16,176 nt of DNA from Leptospira_B sp964571605 (GTDB lineage Bacteria; Spirochaetota; Leptospiria; Leptospirales; Leptospiraceae), in contig CAZNCS010000079.1 in NCBI GenBank assembly GCA_964571605.1, positions 1 to 16,176 of the forward strand. Reading direction: 5' to 3'. Each line of letters begins with the position of its first letter. The first letter of the stretch is position 1. Positions 1-7,929 of the stretch are shown in pieces. The position numbers were made by a program, and so were the translations under genes. Under the pieces are notes generated by a model. That model made no database searches, was not told the DNA's origin, and worked only from the letters and a program-made list of their open reading frames with translations.

Positions 1-1116
1 GGAGGCGGAATTTCCAGTGCAGAGGACGCGGATTCTGAAGGTGAAGAAGGTTTATTTTATATTTGGACCAAGGAAGAATTTAGAAATATCTGCGGCCCTG
101 ACGCCACTTTGTTGGAAGAATTTTGGAATGTAACCGAGGACGGAAATTTCGAGGAGAAGAATATTCTTCACGAAACATTTAGAATGAATTTCGCTCGGCG
201 CCACGGTTTAGAACCAGCCGAATTAGAGGAAATCGTATCCAGAAATCGAAAAAAACTTTTGGAAAAACGTTCAGAAAGAATTCGTCCTCTTCGAGACGAC
301 AAGGTTTTACTCTCTTGGAATTGTTTGTATATTAAAGCCATGTGTAAAGCAGCTATGGCTTTTGGAGACGGAGATTTACTCGGAGATGCGGAAGAGACCT
401 ATAAATTTTTAGAAACAAATCTCGTTCGAGAAGATGGAAGATTATTAAGAAGGTTTCGGGATGGAGAGGCTAGATTTTTAGCATATAGCAGCGACTATGC
501 CGAATTCGTTCTCGCTTCCTTATTCTTATTCCAGGCCGGAAAAGGATTTCGATATTTGGATAATGCGATTCGATTTGCGGAAGAATCGATTCGGATCTTT
601 CAAAGTGCTTCGGGGGCATTTTTCGATTCTGGCTCGGATTCAGAAATTTTACTCAGACGAACCGTGGATGGATACGACGGGGTGGAACCTTCTTCCAATA
701 GTTCTTTAGCCTTGGCATTTATACTTTTGGCAAAACTGGGAATCGATTCGGAGAGATATTTCGGATATGCGGATAGTATATTCTCTTATTTTAAAACGGA
801 ATTGGAAACATATCCGATGAATTATCCGTATATGTTATCTGCGTATTGGTTACGCAAATCTCCCGGACAAGAATTAGCGGTTGTATATGCCAGCCAAGAG
901 GATCTTCTTCCGATATGGAAAGGAATCGGTTCTCATTTTTTACCCGAAACTGTATTTGCCTGGGCGACCGATCGGGAAACGGAAGAATATGGAGATAAAT
1001 TTTTACTACTCAAGAATAGAAAATCCGACGGAGCAGTAAAAGCTTATCTTTGCAGGGGATTCGAATGCGAACTTCCAGTCTCCGATTGGGAAAGCCTCAA
1101 GGAAAAATTATTCTAA
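1..1116 (+). CDS. YyaL/SPATA20-type (DUF255) protein, 3' part
   Basis: The reading frame is open from base 1, so the gene starts upstream of the window; 371 residues are visible. The first residues include S-A-E-D-A-D-S followed by E-G-E-E-G and F-Y-I-W, which is the hallmark of the YyaL/SPATA20 family (DUF255). Complete members are about 650-700 residues: an N-terminal thioredoxin-like domain followed by a long alpha/alpha barrel resembling sugar epimerases and glycosidases. Only the barrel part is present here, with the family motif D-D-K-V-L-L-S-W-N at about residues 99-107. The biochemical role of bacterial members is not established. An internal ATG at 109 is open but lies inside the conserved domain, so it is not the true start. 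The gene ends just before a repeat-rich non-coding stretch, and no clear terminator is visible. Confidence 0.88.
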   Translation, partial: GGGISSAEDADSEGEEGLFYIWTKEEFRNICGPDATLLEEFWNVTEDGNFEEKNILHETFRMNFARRHGLEPAELEEIVSRNRKKLLEKRSERIRPLRDDKVLLSWNCLYIKAMCKAAMAFGDGDLLGDAEETYKFLETNLVREDGRLLRRFRDGEARFLAYSSDYAEFVLASLFLFQAGKGFRYLDNAIRFAEESIRIFQSASGAFFDSGSDSEILLRRTVDGYDGVEPSSNSSLALAFILLAKLGIDSERYFGYADSIFSYFKTELETYPMNYPYMLSAYWLRKSPGQELAVVYASQEDLLPIWKGIGSHFLPETVFAWATDRETEEYGDKFLLLKNRKSDGAVKAYLCRGFECELPVSDWESLKEKLF

Positions 1117-1120
1117 TCGC

Positions 1121-1360
1121 GCGGAGAGTCAGACCACACGGAGAGCTCGGGCACGCAAAGGGTTTTTGGTTCCCAGGTGCGGAAATATGGCAACGATTTC
1201 ATTAACTTATTCTTGTATAACACAGACCACGCGGAGTCGCGGCGGACGCGGAGAGCTCGGGCACGCAGAGACGCAAAGAGTTTTTGGTTCACGCGGGGGT
1301 TGGCGGGTGCGAGGATCACGGGGAACTTTCTCACGCAAAGGCGCAGAGACGCAAAGGGTT
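1121..1360 (+). repeat. GC-rich dispersed repeat block, left (plus-oriented units)
   Basis: This non-coding block holds several degenerate units built from words such as CACGCAGAGACGCAAAG. The string CGGAGAGCTCGGGCACGCA occurs exactly twice, at 1139-1157 and 1249-1267, and each copy is followed by a gcaaag-plus-tttttggttc tail. A third unit at 1332-1356 reads cacgcaaag, gcgcagagac, gcaaag. The segment 1227-1248 is a perfect 22-bp inverse complement of 1816-1837 in the right-hand block. Open frames through the block are compositional only. Similar words are scattered in many bacterial genomes as I remember them, but I could not search. Confidence 0.75.
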
Positions 1361-1685
1361 TTGCATTATAGATTTCAGATGCAATGAATTCGGAATCGCA
1401 ATATGTCAATAAGTCACAGTTCCTACACGTGCAGACTGCAGAATTTTCTTGTTGCCTATTTTCGATTTTTCTGATATAGCAAAATCACCGCCTTCTCCCA
1501 CAAGCCACTCCCCGCCACCCGAATTTGGGCGGGGGCCAACTGGATTAGTGGGAATTCCTACATTTAGAAAACTACGGAAGATATTTCTAGGAATGTTAGG
1601 TTGATTTTGCAGAAAGATTCGGATGAGACTCACTAAGAACGCAACAGACATAGAAAAAATTTTATTCTAAGAGGGTTCCCTCGTA
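1361..1685. other. Intergenic stretch between the repeat blocks
   Basis: I see no convincing gene here. A GC-rich hairpin is present, with stem ccccgcc (1510-1516) pairing with ggcgggg (1528-1534) across an 11-nt loop. Two copies of the word TTCCTACA occur, near 1421 and 1556. A minus-strand open frame at 1406-1651 has a biased composition, lacks a ribosome binding site and resembles no family I know, so I do not call it. Confidence 0.5.
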
Positions 1686-1882
1686 AACTCTGCGTCTTAG
1701 CGCCTCTGCATGAGACCGCGTTTGTTCTGCCGCGTCCGCCGCGGCCCTTTCTAAGTTCTAAGAGCTCCTCTCTGCGCCTTAGCGTCTCTGCGTGAGACCG
1801 CGTTTGTTCTGCCGCCGTCCGCCGCGACTCCGCGTGGGACCTTTTCTAAGTCCTTCTCTCTGCGGCTTTGCGCCTCTGCGTG
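1686..1882 (-). repeat. GC-rich dispersed repeat block, right (inverted units)
   Basis: Three units built from words such as CTCTGCGTCTTAGCGCCTCTGC begin near 1688, 1769 and 1858, which is the opposite orientation to the units at 1121-1360. Two of them (1704-1732 and 1786-1814) match over 29 bp with one difference and include the word TGAGACCGCGTTTGTTCTGC. The segment 1816-1837 is the exact reverse complement of 1227-1248, and 1730-1743 also matches the left block over 14 bp. The block lies downstream of both flanking convergent genes. Confidence 0.75.
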
Positions 1883-1904
1883 GAATAATCCCCGAATTAT
1901 TCTA
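1881..1904 (-). terminator. Weak hairpin at the rsfS stop codon
   Basis: GAATAAT (1883-1889) pairs with ATTATTC (1896-1902) across a 6-nt loop, and two further outer pairs (one G-U) extend the stem. The hairpin overlaps the rsfS stop codon. No U-tract follows on the minus strand, so it is at best a poor intrinsic terminator or an mRNA 3'-end stabiliser. Confidence 0.35.
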
Positions 1905-2274
1905 ATTCAATACGTTCCGCATCTCTCCAAAGACGATCGAGATTATAATATTCTCTTTTTTCTGGAGTCATAATATGAACGATAAATTCGCCGTAGTCGA
2001 GTAGGGTCCAACCGGAAGAAGTAGACGTGCCGGTTTTATCCGTTTCCTTATGAGGAAGTTTAAATCCTTTGAGAGCCTTTTTAATTTCTCTTGCGACTGC
2101 GTTTGCTTGTACCGCGGAATTTACGGTGCAAATTAAAAAATAACTTAAATAAGAATGTACTGATTCTAAGTTTAAAACGGCGATTTCTTCGCATTTTTTA
2201 TCCGTCATGATTTTATGAACGGTTTTCAGGATTTCTAATGTTGTGTTTGTTGCTTTTTTGGGAGTGGGGGTCAT
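1897..2274 (-). CDS. rsfS: Ribosomal silencing factor RsfS (Iojap/YbeB)
   Basis: RsfS binds ribosomal protein L14 on the large subunit and blocks subunit joining, which lowers translation when nutrients are short. The 125-residue length fits the family. The C-terminal half is diagnostic, with S-G-W-T-L-L-D-Y-G-E-F at about 87-97 followed by I-V-H-I-M-T-P-E-K-R-E-Y-Y and L-D-R-L-W. The ATG start lies 6 bp after the LCP stop codon and has only a weak upstream purine signal, so translation is probably coupled to the gene before. It is the last gene of the long minus-strand cluster. Placement close to nadD and yqeK is the usual bacterial arrangement, although an LCP gene is inserted between yqeK and rsfS here. 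Confidence 0.93.
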   Translation of the reverse strand: MTPTPKKATNTTLEILKTVHKIMTDKKCEEIAVLNLESVHSYLSYFLICTVNSAVQANAVAREIKKALKGFKLPHKETDKTGTSTSSGWTLLDYGEFIVHIMTPEKREYYNLDRLWRDAERIELE

Positions 2275-2280
2275 ATAAGA

Positions 2281-3429
2281 TTACTTTTTTGGTTCGATAT
2301 CGGAGCCTAAAAGAACTGTGGAGTCGAGTCCAAGGTCTTTTCGCAAAACGTGATATACTTTCGTTTTTTCCAGAATAGATGCGATTTTATCGGCAACTGC
2401 TGTATTGCCCGAACGATCCAATATGATCGTTTTTTGTATGTCTTTGGTCCAAGCATTATCCGTCGAAAGAACTTTGACTCTTTTATCAGCCAGAATTCCT
2501 CTCACGTCTTTTGCAAGACCTGGCACATCCGTTCCATTTAAAACTTCGGTTCTGGCGAATTCTCCGTCAGTGAATACTTCGGAAGTAACGTCTTTATGAA
2601 ATTTACGAAGTGCAACGGAAGCTCTTGCAGGATCCGCTTTTAAATACAAACGTCTTGTTTTAGGATCTAACGCGGGTTCTCCAGGAAGTTCGGTGACTCC
2701 GAAGGACAATCTATGCGAGGTGGAATACTTTAAGAGAGAATAAAAATCGTCTTTGGAAAAATCAGAGTCCATCAGAGACAGAACGAATTCTGACCAAAAA
2801 GAATTCAGAAGTTCTTTGTTTTCATACAAAGTTTCGTATAAAGATAAAACAGCACTTTCCTGGCGGCTGATTCGATCCAGATAGTCCAATGTTTCTTTTT
2901 TGTCCATATACGAAACATAGTCGTAAGCATCTTCACCTGAGTATAGGTAGACTCCCGGAAAACGTAAAAAGGAGGGAGAATGACGATTTGTACGATTGTC
3001 CGTATAAACGGATATTCCTCCGAGTAAGTCCACGATTCTAATAAAAGAAGCAGCATTCACTCGGACTGTATAATGAGGTTTTGTCCCTAGGATATCTTGG
3101 ATGGCGTCTTTTGCGGTGGAGGCCGATTTGGATTTTATTTGTTCCAAACTATCTTCCGGATCTTCGAAAGTGGTGATCGGATGTAGGAAGAATAAAGCCA
3201 CTCTTTCCTGGGATGGAAAGACAGTGGCAAGAAATCCGAATTCGTAGGTTTCATCGTTACCGAATGCGTGAAATAGAATATGAATCGGTTTCCCGGAGCT
3301 GATTTTTTCATCCAAACCGGTTTTACGGAAATTACGGAATAAGAAAAAGGCCAGAACGACGAATAGAAGCGCCGAGGCGATCCAAAGTGGTAATAAAAGA
3401 AAGGGTCTAGTCGGTTTAGAGGGACTCAA
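2281..3429 (-). CDS. LytR-CpsA-Psr (LCP) family envelope protein with LytR_C domain
   Basis: LCP proteins are membrane-anchored phosphotransferases that attach glycopolymers to the cell wall. This 382-residue protein has a short cytoplasmic N-terminus, one membrane helix (about residues 10-31), an LCP-like domain (about 46-200) and a C-terminal LytR_C domain (about 293-377) with V-L-N-G-T-D-V-P-G-L-A and V-L-L-G-S-D. The second half of the LCP fold is recognisable: I-V-D-L-L-G-G-I at 132-139, G-E-D-A-Y-D-Y-V near 165-172 and R-I-S-R-Q at 186-190. The first half is eroded: the usual G-S-D-x-R, R-x-D-T and I-P-R-D motifs are replaced by G-N-D-E-T-Y and H-P-I-T. The start is TTG at 3429 with GAGG 7 nt upstream. 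The substrate is unknown, and catalytic competence is doubtful. Confidence 0.82.
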   Translation of the reverse strand: MSPSKPTRPFLLLPLWIASALLFVVLAFFLFRNFRKTGLDEKISSGKPIHILFHAFGNDETYEFGFLATVFPSQERVALFFLHPITTFEDPEDSLEQIKSKSASTAKDAIQDILGTKPHYTVRVNAASFIRIVDLLGGISVYTDNRTNRHSPSFLRFPGVYLYSGEDAYDYVSYMDKKETLDYLDRISRQESAVLSLYETLYENKELLNSFWSEFVLSLMDSDFSKDDFYSLLKYSTSHRLSFGVTELPGEPALDPKTRRLYLKADPARASVALRKFHKDVTSEVFTDGEFARTEVLNGTDVPGLAKDVRGILADKRVKVLSTDNAWTKDIQKTIILDRSGNTAVADKIASILEKTKVYHVLRKDLGLDSTVLLGSDIEPKK

Positions 3430-3443
3430 TTCGAAACCTCGAA

Positions 3444-3460
3444 TTCCATTTCGAATGGAA
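3444..3460 (-). other. Hairpin in the yqeK-LCP gap
   Basis: TTCCATT (3444-3450) is perfectly complementary to AATGGAA (3454-3460) with a 3-nt loop. It fills the only sizeable gap (42 bp) inside the downstream half of the cluster and precedes the GAGG ribosome binding site of the LCP gene. No U-tract follows. It could mark RNA processing or tune expression of the LCP gene. Confidence 0.4.
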
Positions 3461-3471
3461 AAAATTCTCTG

Positions 3472-4065
3472 TCAATTGGATAATTTTCCGAGCGCGAAAT
3501 GATACATGGCGATTGTTCTTGCGTGAATCTCTTTTCTGTTTTCAAGCAAATCCGAAAGAGTATGGGTCGCCTTATTCAAAACGCCCCAAAACAAATTTTC
3601 CCGAGTCTGTTTTCTCCATTGGTCATAATCCGGCTGCCGTTCGGCGAAATCGGACCCCAAAAAGTCCGAGGCATACAGAATACATTCTAATACGCTCAAA
3701 TCGTTTCCACCCAGAGTATGATGGCGAACGGCTCCCAAAACGGACTCGGTCTTCAAACCATAATGTTTTTTTAGATAATGATAGGCAGAGCGAGAATGCC
3801 ATGCTGCCTCTGGCAAAGCAGCCGACTCCGCATCTTTTGCTTCTTTAAAAATAGAAAGATGGAAATCTTTCGGTTTTTGTTTTGTAATATCATGGACCAC
3901 ACCCGCCAAATACGCAGGCAAAACTTCTCCGGGAGAATGAAGTTCCGCGAGTTCTTTCGCAATTTCTGCGACTCTTAGGCTATGCTCCCATCGAGTTACA
4001 GTGATTTCAGTCGGAACCACACGGGAGAAAAATTCAATCTGTTCGTGAATGTTTTCGTTGGGCAT
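3472..4065 (-). CDS. yqeK: HD-domain hydrolase YqeK, probable symmetrical Ap4A hydrolase
   Basis: Characterised YqeK enzymes hydrolyse diadenosine tetraphosphate symmetrically to two ADP, using a metal bound by an HD domain. The 197-residue protein shows H28 in H-S-L-R-V-A, the H58-D59 pair in V-V-H-D-I-T-K, H90 in W-H-S-R-S-A, R-H-H-T at 114-117 and D134 in Y-A-S-D-F. These match the metal and substrate positions of the family. The ATG lies 1 bp after the nadD stop codon, and GGAG sits inside the end of nadD, so the two are co-translated. The nadD-yqeK-rsfS neighbourhood is typical of bacteria and supports the assignment. Confidence 0.9.
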   Translation of the reverse strand: MPNENIHEQIEFFSRVVPTEITVTRWEHSLRVAEIAKELAELHSPGEVLPAYLAGVVHDITKQKPKDFHLSIFKEAKDAESAALPEAAWHSRSAYHYLKKHYGLKTESVLGAVRHHTLGGNDLSVLECILYASDFLGSDFAERQPDYDQWRKQTRENLFWGVLNKATHTLSDLLENRKEIHARTIAMYHFALGKLSN

Positions 4066-4066
4066 T

Positions 4067-4684
4067 TTAGCGGTAGCTCCCGTTTTTCAGAATGATTTCC
4101 CAGACGATTTGAGAAAGAGCAATCGGTTTCTTATTTTCTCGGATAGCTCTAGGAAGAAGGCTTCGAATATCGGTAGATGCTGCCAGAACGATAGGGTTGT
4201 CTAAAAAAAGAATTTTGTCTTCGAAAACTTTCAGCTCTGGGTTAGGCTCTATATTTTCGGAAATTCTCCGAAAGACCAAAAGACAGGAGACATTTTCCAA
4301 TATTAGATTCCAATTTCTCCATTTATGAAATTCATTATAATTATCGTCTCCGATTAGTAAGGCGATATTTGTTTGTGGATGGGATCTCAAAAGTTCTTGG
4401 ATGGTCTCGTCTGTATAACTCGTAGATTCCCGATTCAATTCCCAATCCCAAATCCGAGTGCGTGCAAAACCTGAAAATTGAGCCTCTACTAAAAATAATA
4501 ATTCTTGGGTAGAAATCGACTTATCTTGTTTCCAAGGAGAAACACGATTCGGAACGATCAGAAGTTCTTTTGCATTCGGAAATTTTTTCCAAAATGTTTC
4601 AACAACTCCTGCATGTCCTAAATGAGGAGGATCGAAACTTCCTCCGAAAATCCCCGTCAGGGTAGGGGAAAAATGTACACTCAT
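4067..4684 (-). CDS. nadD: Nicotinate-nucleotide adenylyltransferase NadD
   Basis: NadD transfers AMP from ATP to nicotinate mononucleotide, making deamido-NAD in the NAD synthesis pathway. The protein has 205 residues, a normal length. The nucleotidyltransferase signature G-S-F-D-P-P-H-L-G-H is at 15-24, and the second signature S-T-D-I-R is at 170-174 near the C-terminus. The ATG at 4684 follows the proA stop codon by 15 bp, with AAGGGA at the proA stop as a plausible ribosome binding site. It is cotranscribed with proA upstream and yqeK downstream by spacing. Confidence 0.93.
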   Translation of the reverse strand: MSVHFSPTLTGIFGGSFDPPHLGHAGVVETFWKKFPNAKELLIVPNRVSPWKQDKSISTQELLFLVEAQFSGFARTRIWDWELNRESTSYTDETIQELLRSHPQTNIALLIGDDNYNEFHKWRNWNLILENVSCLLVFRRISENIEPNPELKVFEDKILFLDNPIVLAASTDIRSLLPRAIRENKKPIALSQIVWEIILKNGSYR

Positions 4685-4699
4685 AGAAAAATCAGTCCC

Positions 4700-5962
4700 T
4701 TAACCTCGGACCTGACCTTCTCCTTCTGCGTATGTGGTAGTAGTTGTCAGATGTACGAGTCCCATCGGACCTCTTACATGCAATTTGCCCGTGGAAATAC
4801 CGACTTCCGCTCCCAGTCCGAATTCTCCTCCGTCGTGAAAACGAGTGGAAACATTTAAGAATAATGCAGCGGAATCCAAAGATTGAAGGAAAAAATTTCC
4901 GGCGGAAACATCTTCCGTCACGATCGCTTCGGTATGACCGGAAGAAACGACTTCGATAAAATCTATAGCTTCCTGGATAGAATCCACCGTCTTAACGGAA
5001 AAACGTAGATCCAAAAATTCTTCCAGATAATCGTCTTCTTGGACCGCTTGCCCTTTCGGAAACAAAACCATGGATCTGGGATCCAAAAGAAGTTGTACTC
5101 CTTTGGCCGCCAGAGCTTCCAGTAATTCTTTAGTATAAGGATATTCGGAATGTATAATTAAGTTTTCCGCCGCGTTGCATACGCCCGGTCTTTGCACTTT
5201 GGAATTGATAGCAATCGGGATCGCCTTTTTAGGATCCGCAGCTTTATCAATATACAAATTTACGACACCTTTATCGTGTTTTACAACAGGGATTAAGGAG
5301 TTTTCAGACACAAAACGAATCAGGCCTTCTCCTCCTCGAGGGACTACTATATCGATCAAAGAAGTTTGTTTCAAAAACGGAACCATATATTCTCTTTCGG
5401 TTCTGTCTACGAATGTGACTGCATCGGGAGAGAGGCCTTCTTCTCTCAGGCAATCTTGGAAAATTTTGGAAAGAATAGTGTTCGAGTGAATCGCCTCGCT
5501 TCCTCCCCGCAAAATACAAGCGTTTCCGGATTTGAAAGAAAGAGCTCCCACATCTATGGTCACATTGGGCCTGGATTCGTAAATCACCATGACGACTCCC
5601 AAAGGAACTCGTTTGGTATTTAGTCTTACACCATTCGGAAGAGTCAGGCCGCGGACGGTTTCTCCCACAGGATCGGGGAGCGCCTTGATTTCCAATACGG
5701 AATTTGAGAGATTTGTAATGCGTTTTTCGTCCAGAGAGAGTCTGTCCAAAAGAGCCGAAGAGAGTCCTTTTGTTTTCCCAACCTCCAGATCCTTTGCATT
5801 CTCTTTTAAAATTTCATCTTTTCGAGAGAGCAAACTTGCGGCGAGTCTGGTTAGTACTGCGTTTTTTTGAGAAGAATTGAGAGAACGGATTTGCCTGTAC
5901 GCTTTTTTCGCACCTTGGCAAAGTTCTTCCACATAAATGGATTCCGAAGATCTTTGGATCAT
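4700..5962 (-). CDS. proA: Gamma-glutamyl phosphate reductase ProA
   Basis: ProA reduces gamma-glutamyl phosphate with NADPH to glutamate semialdehyde, the second step of proline synthesis. At 420 residues it is the usual length. The aldehyde-dehydrogenase-like catalytic cysteine is C262 in Q-R-P-G-V-C-N-A-A-E. Other family blocks are Y-E-S-R-P-N-V-T at 128-135, G-N-A-C-I-L-R-G-G at 146-154, V-P-R-G-G at 207-211 and V-K-H-D-K-G-V near 227. The ATG overlaps the proB stop codon by 4 bp (ATGA), and GGAGG lies 6 nt upstream of it inside proB. This coupling fits the channelled, unstable intermediate passed from ProB to ProA. Confidence 0.96.
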   Translation of the reverse strand: MIQRSSESIYVEELCQGAKKAYRQIRSLNSSQKNAVLTRLAASLLSRKDEILKENAKDLEVGKTKGLSSALLDRLSLDEKRITNLSNSVLEIKALPDPVGETVRGLTLPNGVRLNTKRVPLGVVMVIYESRPNVTIDVGALSFKSGNACILRGGSEAIHSNTILSKIFQDCLREEGLSPDAVTFVDRTEREYMVPFLKQTSLIDIVVPRGGEGLIRFVSENSLIPVVKHDKGVVNLYIDKAADPKKAIPIAINSKVQRPGVCNAAENLIIHSEYPYTKELLEALAAKGVQLLLDPRSMVLFPKGQAVQEDDYLEEFLDLRFSVKTVDSIQEAIDFIEVVSSGHTEAIVTEDVSAGNFFLQSLDSAALFLNVSTRFHDGGEFGLGAEVGISTGKLHVRGPMGLVHLTTTTTYAEGEGQVRG

Positions 5963-6819
5963 TCATTTCCTCCGTTACGTTTGGTTCGAAGAATGGATTT
6001 GATCTCCTCCTCCGAATAATCCTTTTTTTTGCCGTTCGAAACGACTAATGTCCCGAGTGTATTCTCTTCCACAAAACTGCGCACGCAATTTTTTCGATTT
6101 CCGTCGATAATCCCGCATGGAATTCCAGCCTCGCCTAGGATGGAAGCAGCTTTAAGTTTGGTGAACATTCCGCCGGTGCCAGGCCCGCTAGGTCCGCCTG
6201 CCTGGGACAATTCGTCACTTCCTACCTGATCCAACAAGGAGACTAATTTTCCTTCTTTTATAAAACCTTCTACTCCAGTAAGTATCACGAGTAAATCTGC
6301 TTTTATGATTAGACTTACTATGGCGGAGAGAACATCGTTATCTCCGATATTTACTTCTTCCGTAGCCACGGAGTCGTTTTCATTTACTACGGGAAGAATT
6401 CCCCATTCCAAAAGTTGATCGAACGTATTCTTGAGATTTCTAAATCCTTCGGTGGTTTCGAGATCCACCGCTCCGAATAAAATTTGAGCCAAGGGAAGAT
6501 TTACTTTGGAAAAGAAGCTATCGTATAAGTTGACAAGACGATTTTGTCCCACAGCTGCTAAGGCTTGTTTTTCAGGGAGGCTTTCTCCTGCGATCTGTCC
6601 GTTAGGAAGAACGGATAAAAGTTTTCTTCCCCTTGCGATCGCGCCGGAAGATACTATGATGACTTGTTTTCCCTGATCTCTGAGATAACGAATGTCCGAA
6701 ACCAAACTGAAAAGGAAATCGTTCACTTCTTCATCCGAACCGGAAACTCGAGCCGAGCCGATTTTGATTACGATTTTATGAGCCGATCTGATTTTTTCGT
6801 CGAAATCCTTTCTATTCAT
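5959..6819 (-). CDS. proB: Glutamate 5-kinase ProB without a PUA domain
   Basis: ProB phosphorylates glutamate to gamma-glutamyl phosphate, the first and normally proline-controlled step of proline synthesis. The amino-acid-kinase domain is complete: V-I-K-I-G-S-A near the N-terminus, V-S-S-G-A-I-A-R-G, V-V-N-E-N-D-S-V, I-G-D-N-D, V-I-L-T-G-V-E-G and G-T-G-G-M-F-T-K-L. The protein stops at 286 residues with a charged tail, whereas E. coli ProB has 367 residues including a C-terminal PUA domain. The tail joins the overlapping proA start directly, with no leftover PUA sequence, so this is a native short form rather than a truncation. The ATG overlaps the obgE stop by 8 bp and has GGAAGGA upstream. 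Confidence 0.95.
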   Translation of the reverse strand: MNRKDFDEKIRSAHKIVIKIGSARVSGSDEEVNDFLFSLVSDIRYLRDQGKQVIIVSSGAIARGRKLLSVLPNGQIAGESLPEKQALAAVGQNRLVNLYDSFFSKVNLPLAQILFGAVDLETTEGFRNLKNTFDQLLEWGILPVVNENDSVATEEVNIGDNDVLSAIVSLIIKADLLVILTGVEGFIKEGKLVSLLDQVGSDELSQAGGPSGPGTGGMFTKLKAASILGEAGIPCGIIDGNRKNCVRSFVEENTLGTLVVSNGKKKDYSEEEIKSILRTKRNGGNE

Positions 6820-7861
6820 CGGATCCTTCCGTGTTTTGTTCGGGAAGAAGATTGAGAGCTTCCAATTCCTTTTGGAAAAAGGTTTCGTCCATAGCCTCTA
6901 AAAGTTTTTCCAGATTGGTGCCTTCTTGTGCGGAGATCGGCACCACTTTTCCGAGAGAAGAAACGGATTTGATGAGTTCTTCCGTAAAACTTTGGTCTTC
7001 CCAAACATCAATTTTATTTAATACGATTAAATGAGGGCGATTTAATAATTCTGGATTATAGGTTTCCAATTCGGACTGTAACATTTTAAAATCGCTTCTG
7101 ATATCCAAAGCGCTCGCGTCGAAAACGTATAAAATCCCTTTGACTCGTTCGATATGTCTTAAGAAAGAAAGTCCGAGTCCGATTCCTTTGCTCGCACCCT
7201 CTACAATTCCAGGAATATCCGCGATAGTATAACGATAGATATCTCCTTTCCGTTTCACCACGCCCAGATTGGGAGAAAGAGTTGTAAATGCGTACCCAGC
7301 GATTTTAGGATGTGCTTCCGTAATTTTAGAAAGAAGAGTGGATTTACCTGCGTTAGGAAGTCCTACGATTCCCACGTCCGCTAGAAGTTTCAGGCTCAAA
7401 CGTAAATGTCTGTATTCGCCTGGTTCGCCTGGTTGGGAGAATTTAGGAGCCTGGTGGGTGGAAGATTTAAAATGAGCGTTACCTTTCCCGCCTCTTCCGC
7501 CTTTGACTACGAGGAATTCCATTTCATCCTTTATGAAATCGTAAATTAGTTCTCCGCTTTCTTCGTCATAAACTTGGGTGCCCAGAGGAACATAGACGAT
7601 CGTGTCTTCTCCCTTCTTTCCGGATCTAAGATTACCTTCTCCGGGGGACCCTTCCTGGCCTTTAAATTTACGTTTGGTAAGATATTTGTCGAGAGTGACC
7701 ATGGAGAGATTTGTTTTGAGAAGAATATTCCCGCCGACTCCTCCGTCTCCACCGTCAGGACCTCCGAATTCCATATACTTTTCGTGACGGAAATGCATGG
7801 ACCCGGCCCCGCCATGTCCAGCGATTACCTCAATCAGTACTTCATCTACGAATTTTTCCAT
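6812..7861 (-). CDS. obgE: Obg-family ribosome-assembly GTPase
   Basis: Obg is an essential GTPase that acts in late assembly of the 50S subunit and in stress signalling. The glycine-rich Obg fold spans about residues 1-158. The GTPase motifs are G1 G-L-P-N-A-G-K-S-T at 167-175, F-T-T at 192-194, D-I-P-G at 215-218, N-K-I-D at 282-285 and S-A-Q at 310-312. A longer frame open to 7933 would add 24 residues, but I choose the ATG at 7861. Known Obg proteins begin at this M-E-K-F-V-D-E-V, AGGA lies upstream, and the extra stretch coincides with a terminator-like hairpin. The result is 349 residues with a short acidic tail. The gene overlaps proB by 8 bp. Confidence 0.95.
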   Translation of the reverse strand: MEKFVDEVLIEVIAGHGGAGSMHFRHEKYMEFGGPDGGDGGVGGNILLKTNLSMVTLDKYLTKRKFKGQEGSPGEGNLRSGKKGEDTIVYVPLGTQVYDEESGELIYDFIKDEMEFLVVKGGRGGKGNAHFKSSTHQAPKFSQPGEPGEYRHLRLSLKLLADVGIVGLPNAGKSTLLSKITEAHPKIAGYAFTTLSPNLGVVKRKGDIYRYTIADIPGIVEGASKGIGLGLSFLRHIERVKGILYVFDASALDIRSDFKMLQSELETYNPELLNRPHLIVLNKIDVWEDQSFTEELIKSVSSLGKVVPISAQEGTNLEKLLEAMDETFFQKELEALNLLPEQNTEGSDE

Positions 7862-7884
7862 ATCGATTCTTGGTCCTAAAATAG

Positions 7885-7929
7885 AAAAAGAAAGGCTCGA
7901 GGAAAATTCCCCGGGAGGCCTTTCTTTTT
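7885..7929 (-). terminator. Symmetric terminator-like hairpin between rpmA and obgE
   Basis: AAAAAGAAAGGC (7885-7896) and GCCTTTCTTTTT (7918-7929) are perfectly complementary over 12 bp, with a 21-nt GC-rich loop that can pair further. On the minus strand a GC-rich upper stem is followed by a U-rich 3' side, as in intrinsic terminators that can work in either direction. It ends only 23 bp before the obgE ATG, leaving little space for a separate promoter. It may therefore act as a partial terminator between the ribosomal genes and the obgE operon. Confidence 0.75.

Noticed and set aside
1406..1651. Minus-strand open frame of 81 residues between the repeat blocks
   Set aside because: It has no ribosome binding site and no recognisable family, and it runs through a GC-rich hairpin. 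It is probably a chance frame.
1121..1882. Possible CRISPR array
   Set aside because: Units vary in length and sequence, occur in both orientations, have no regular spacers, and no cas gene is present.
5959..6819. proB as a truncated pseudogene
   Set aside because: All kinase motifs are intact, and the stop codon overlaps the proA start in a normal coupled arrangement.
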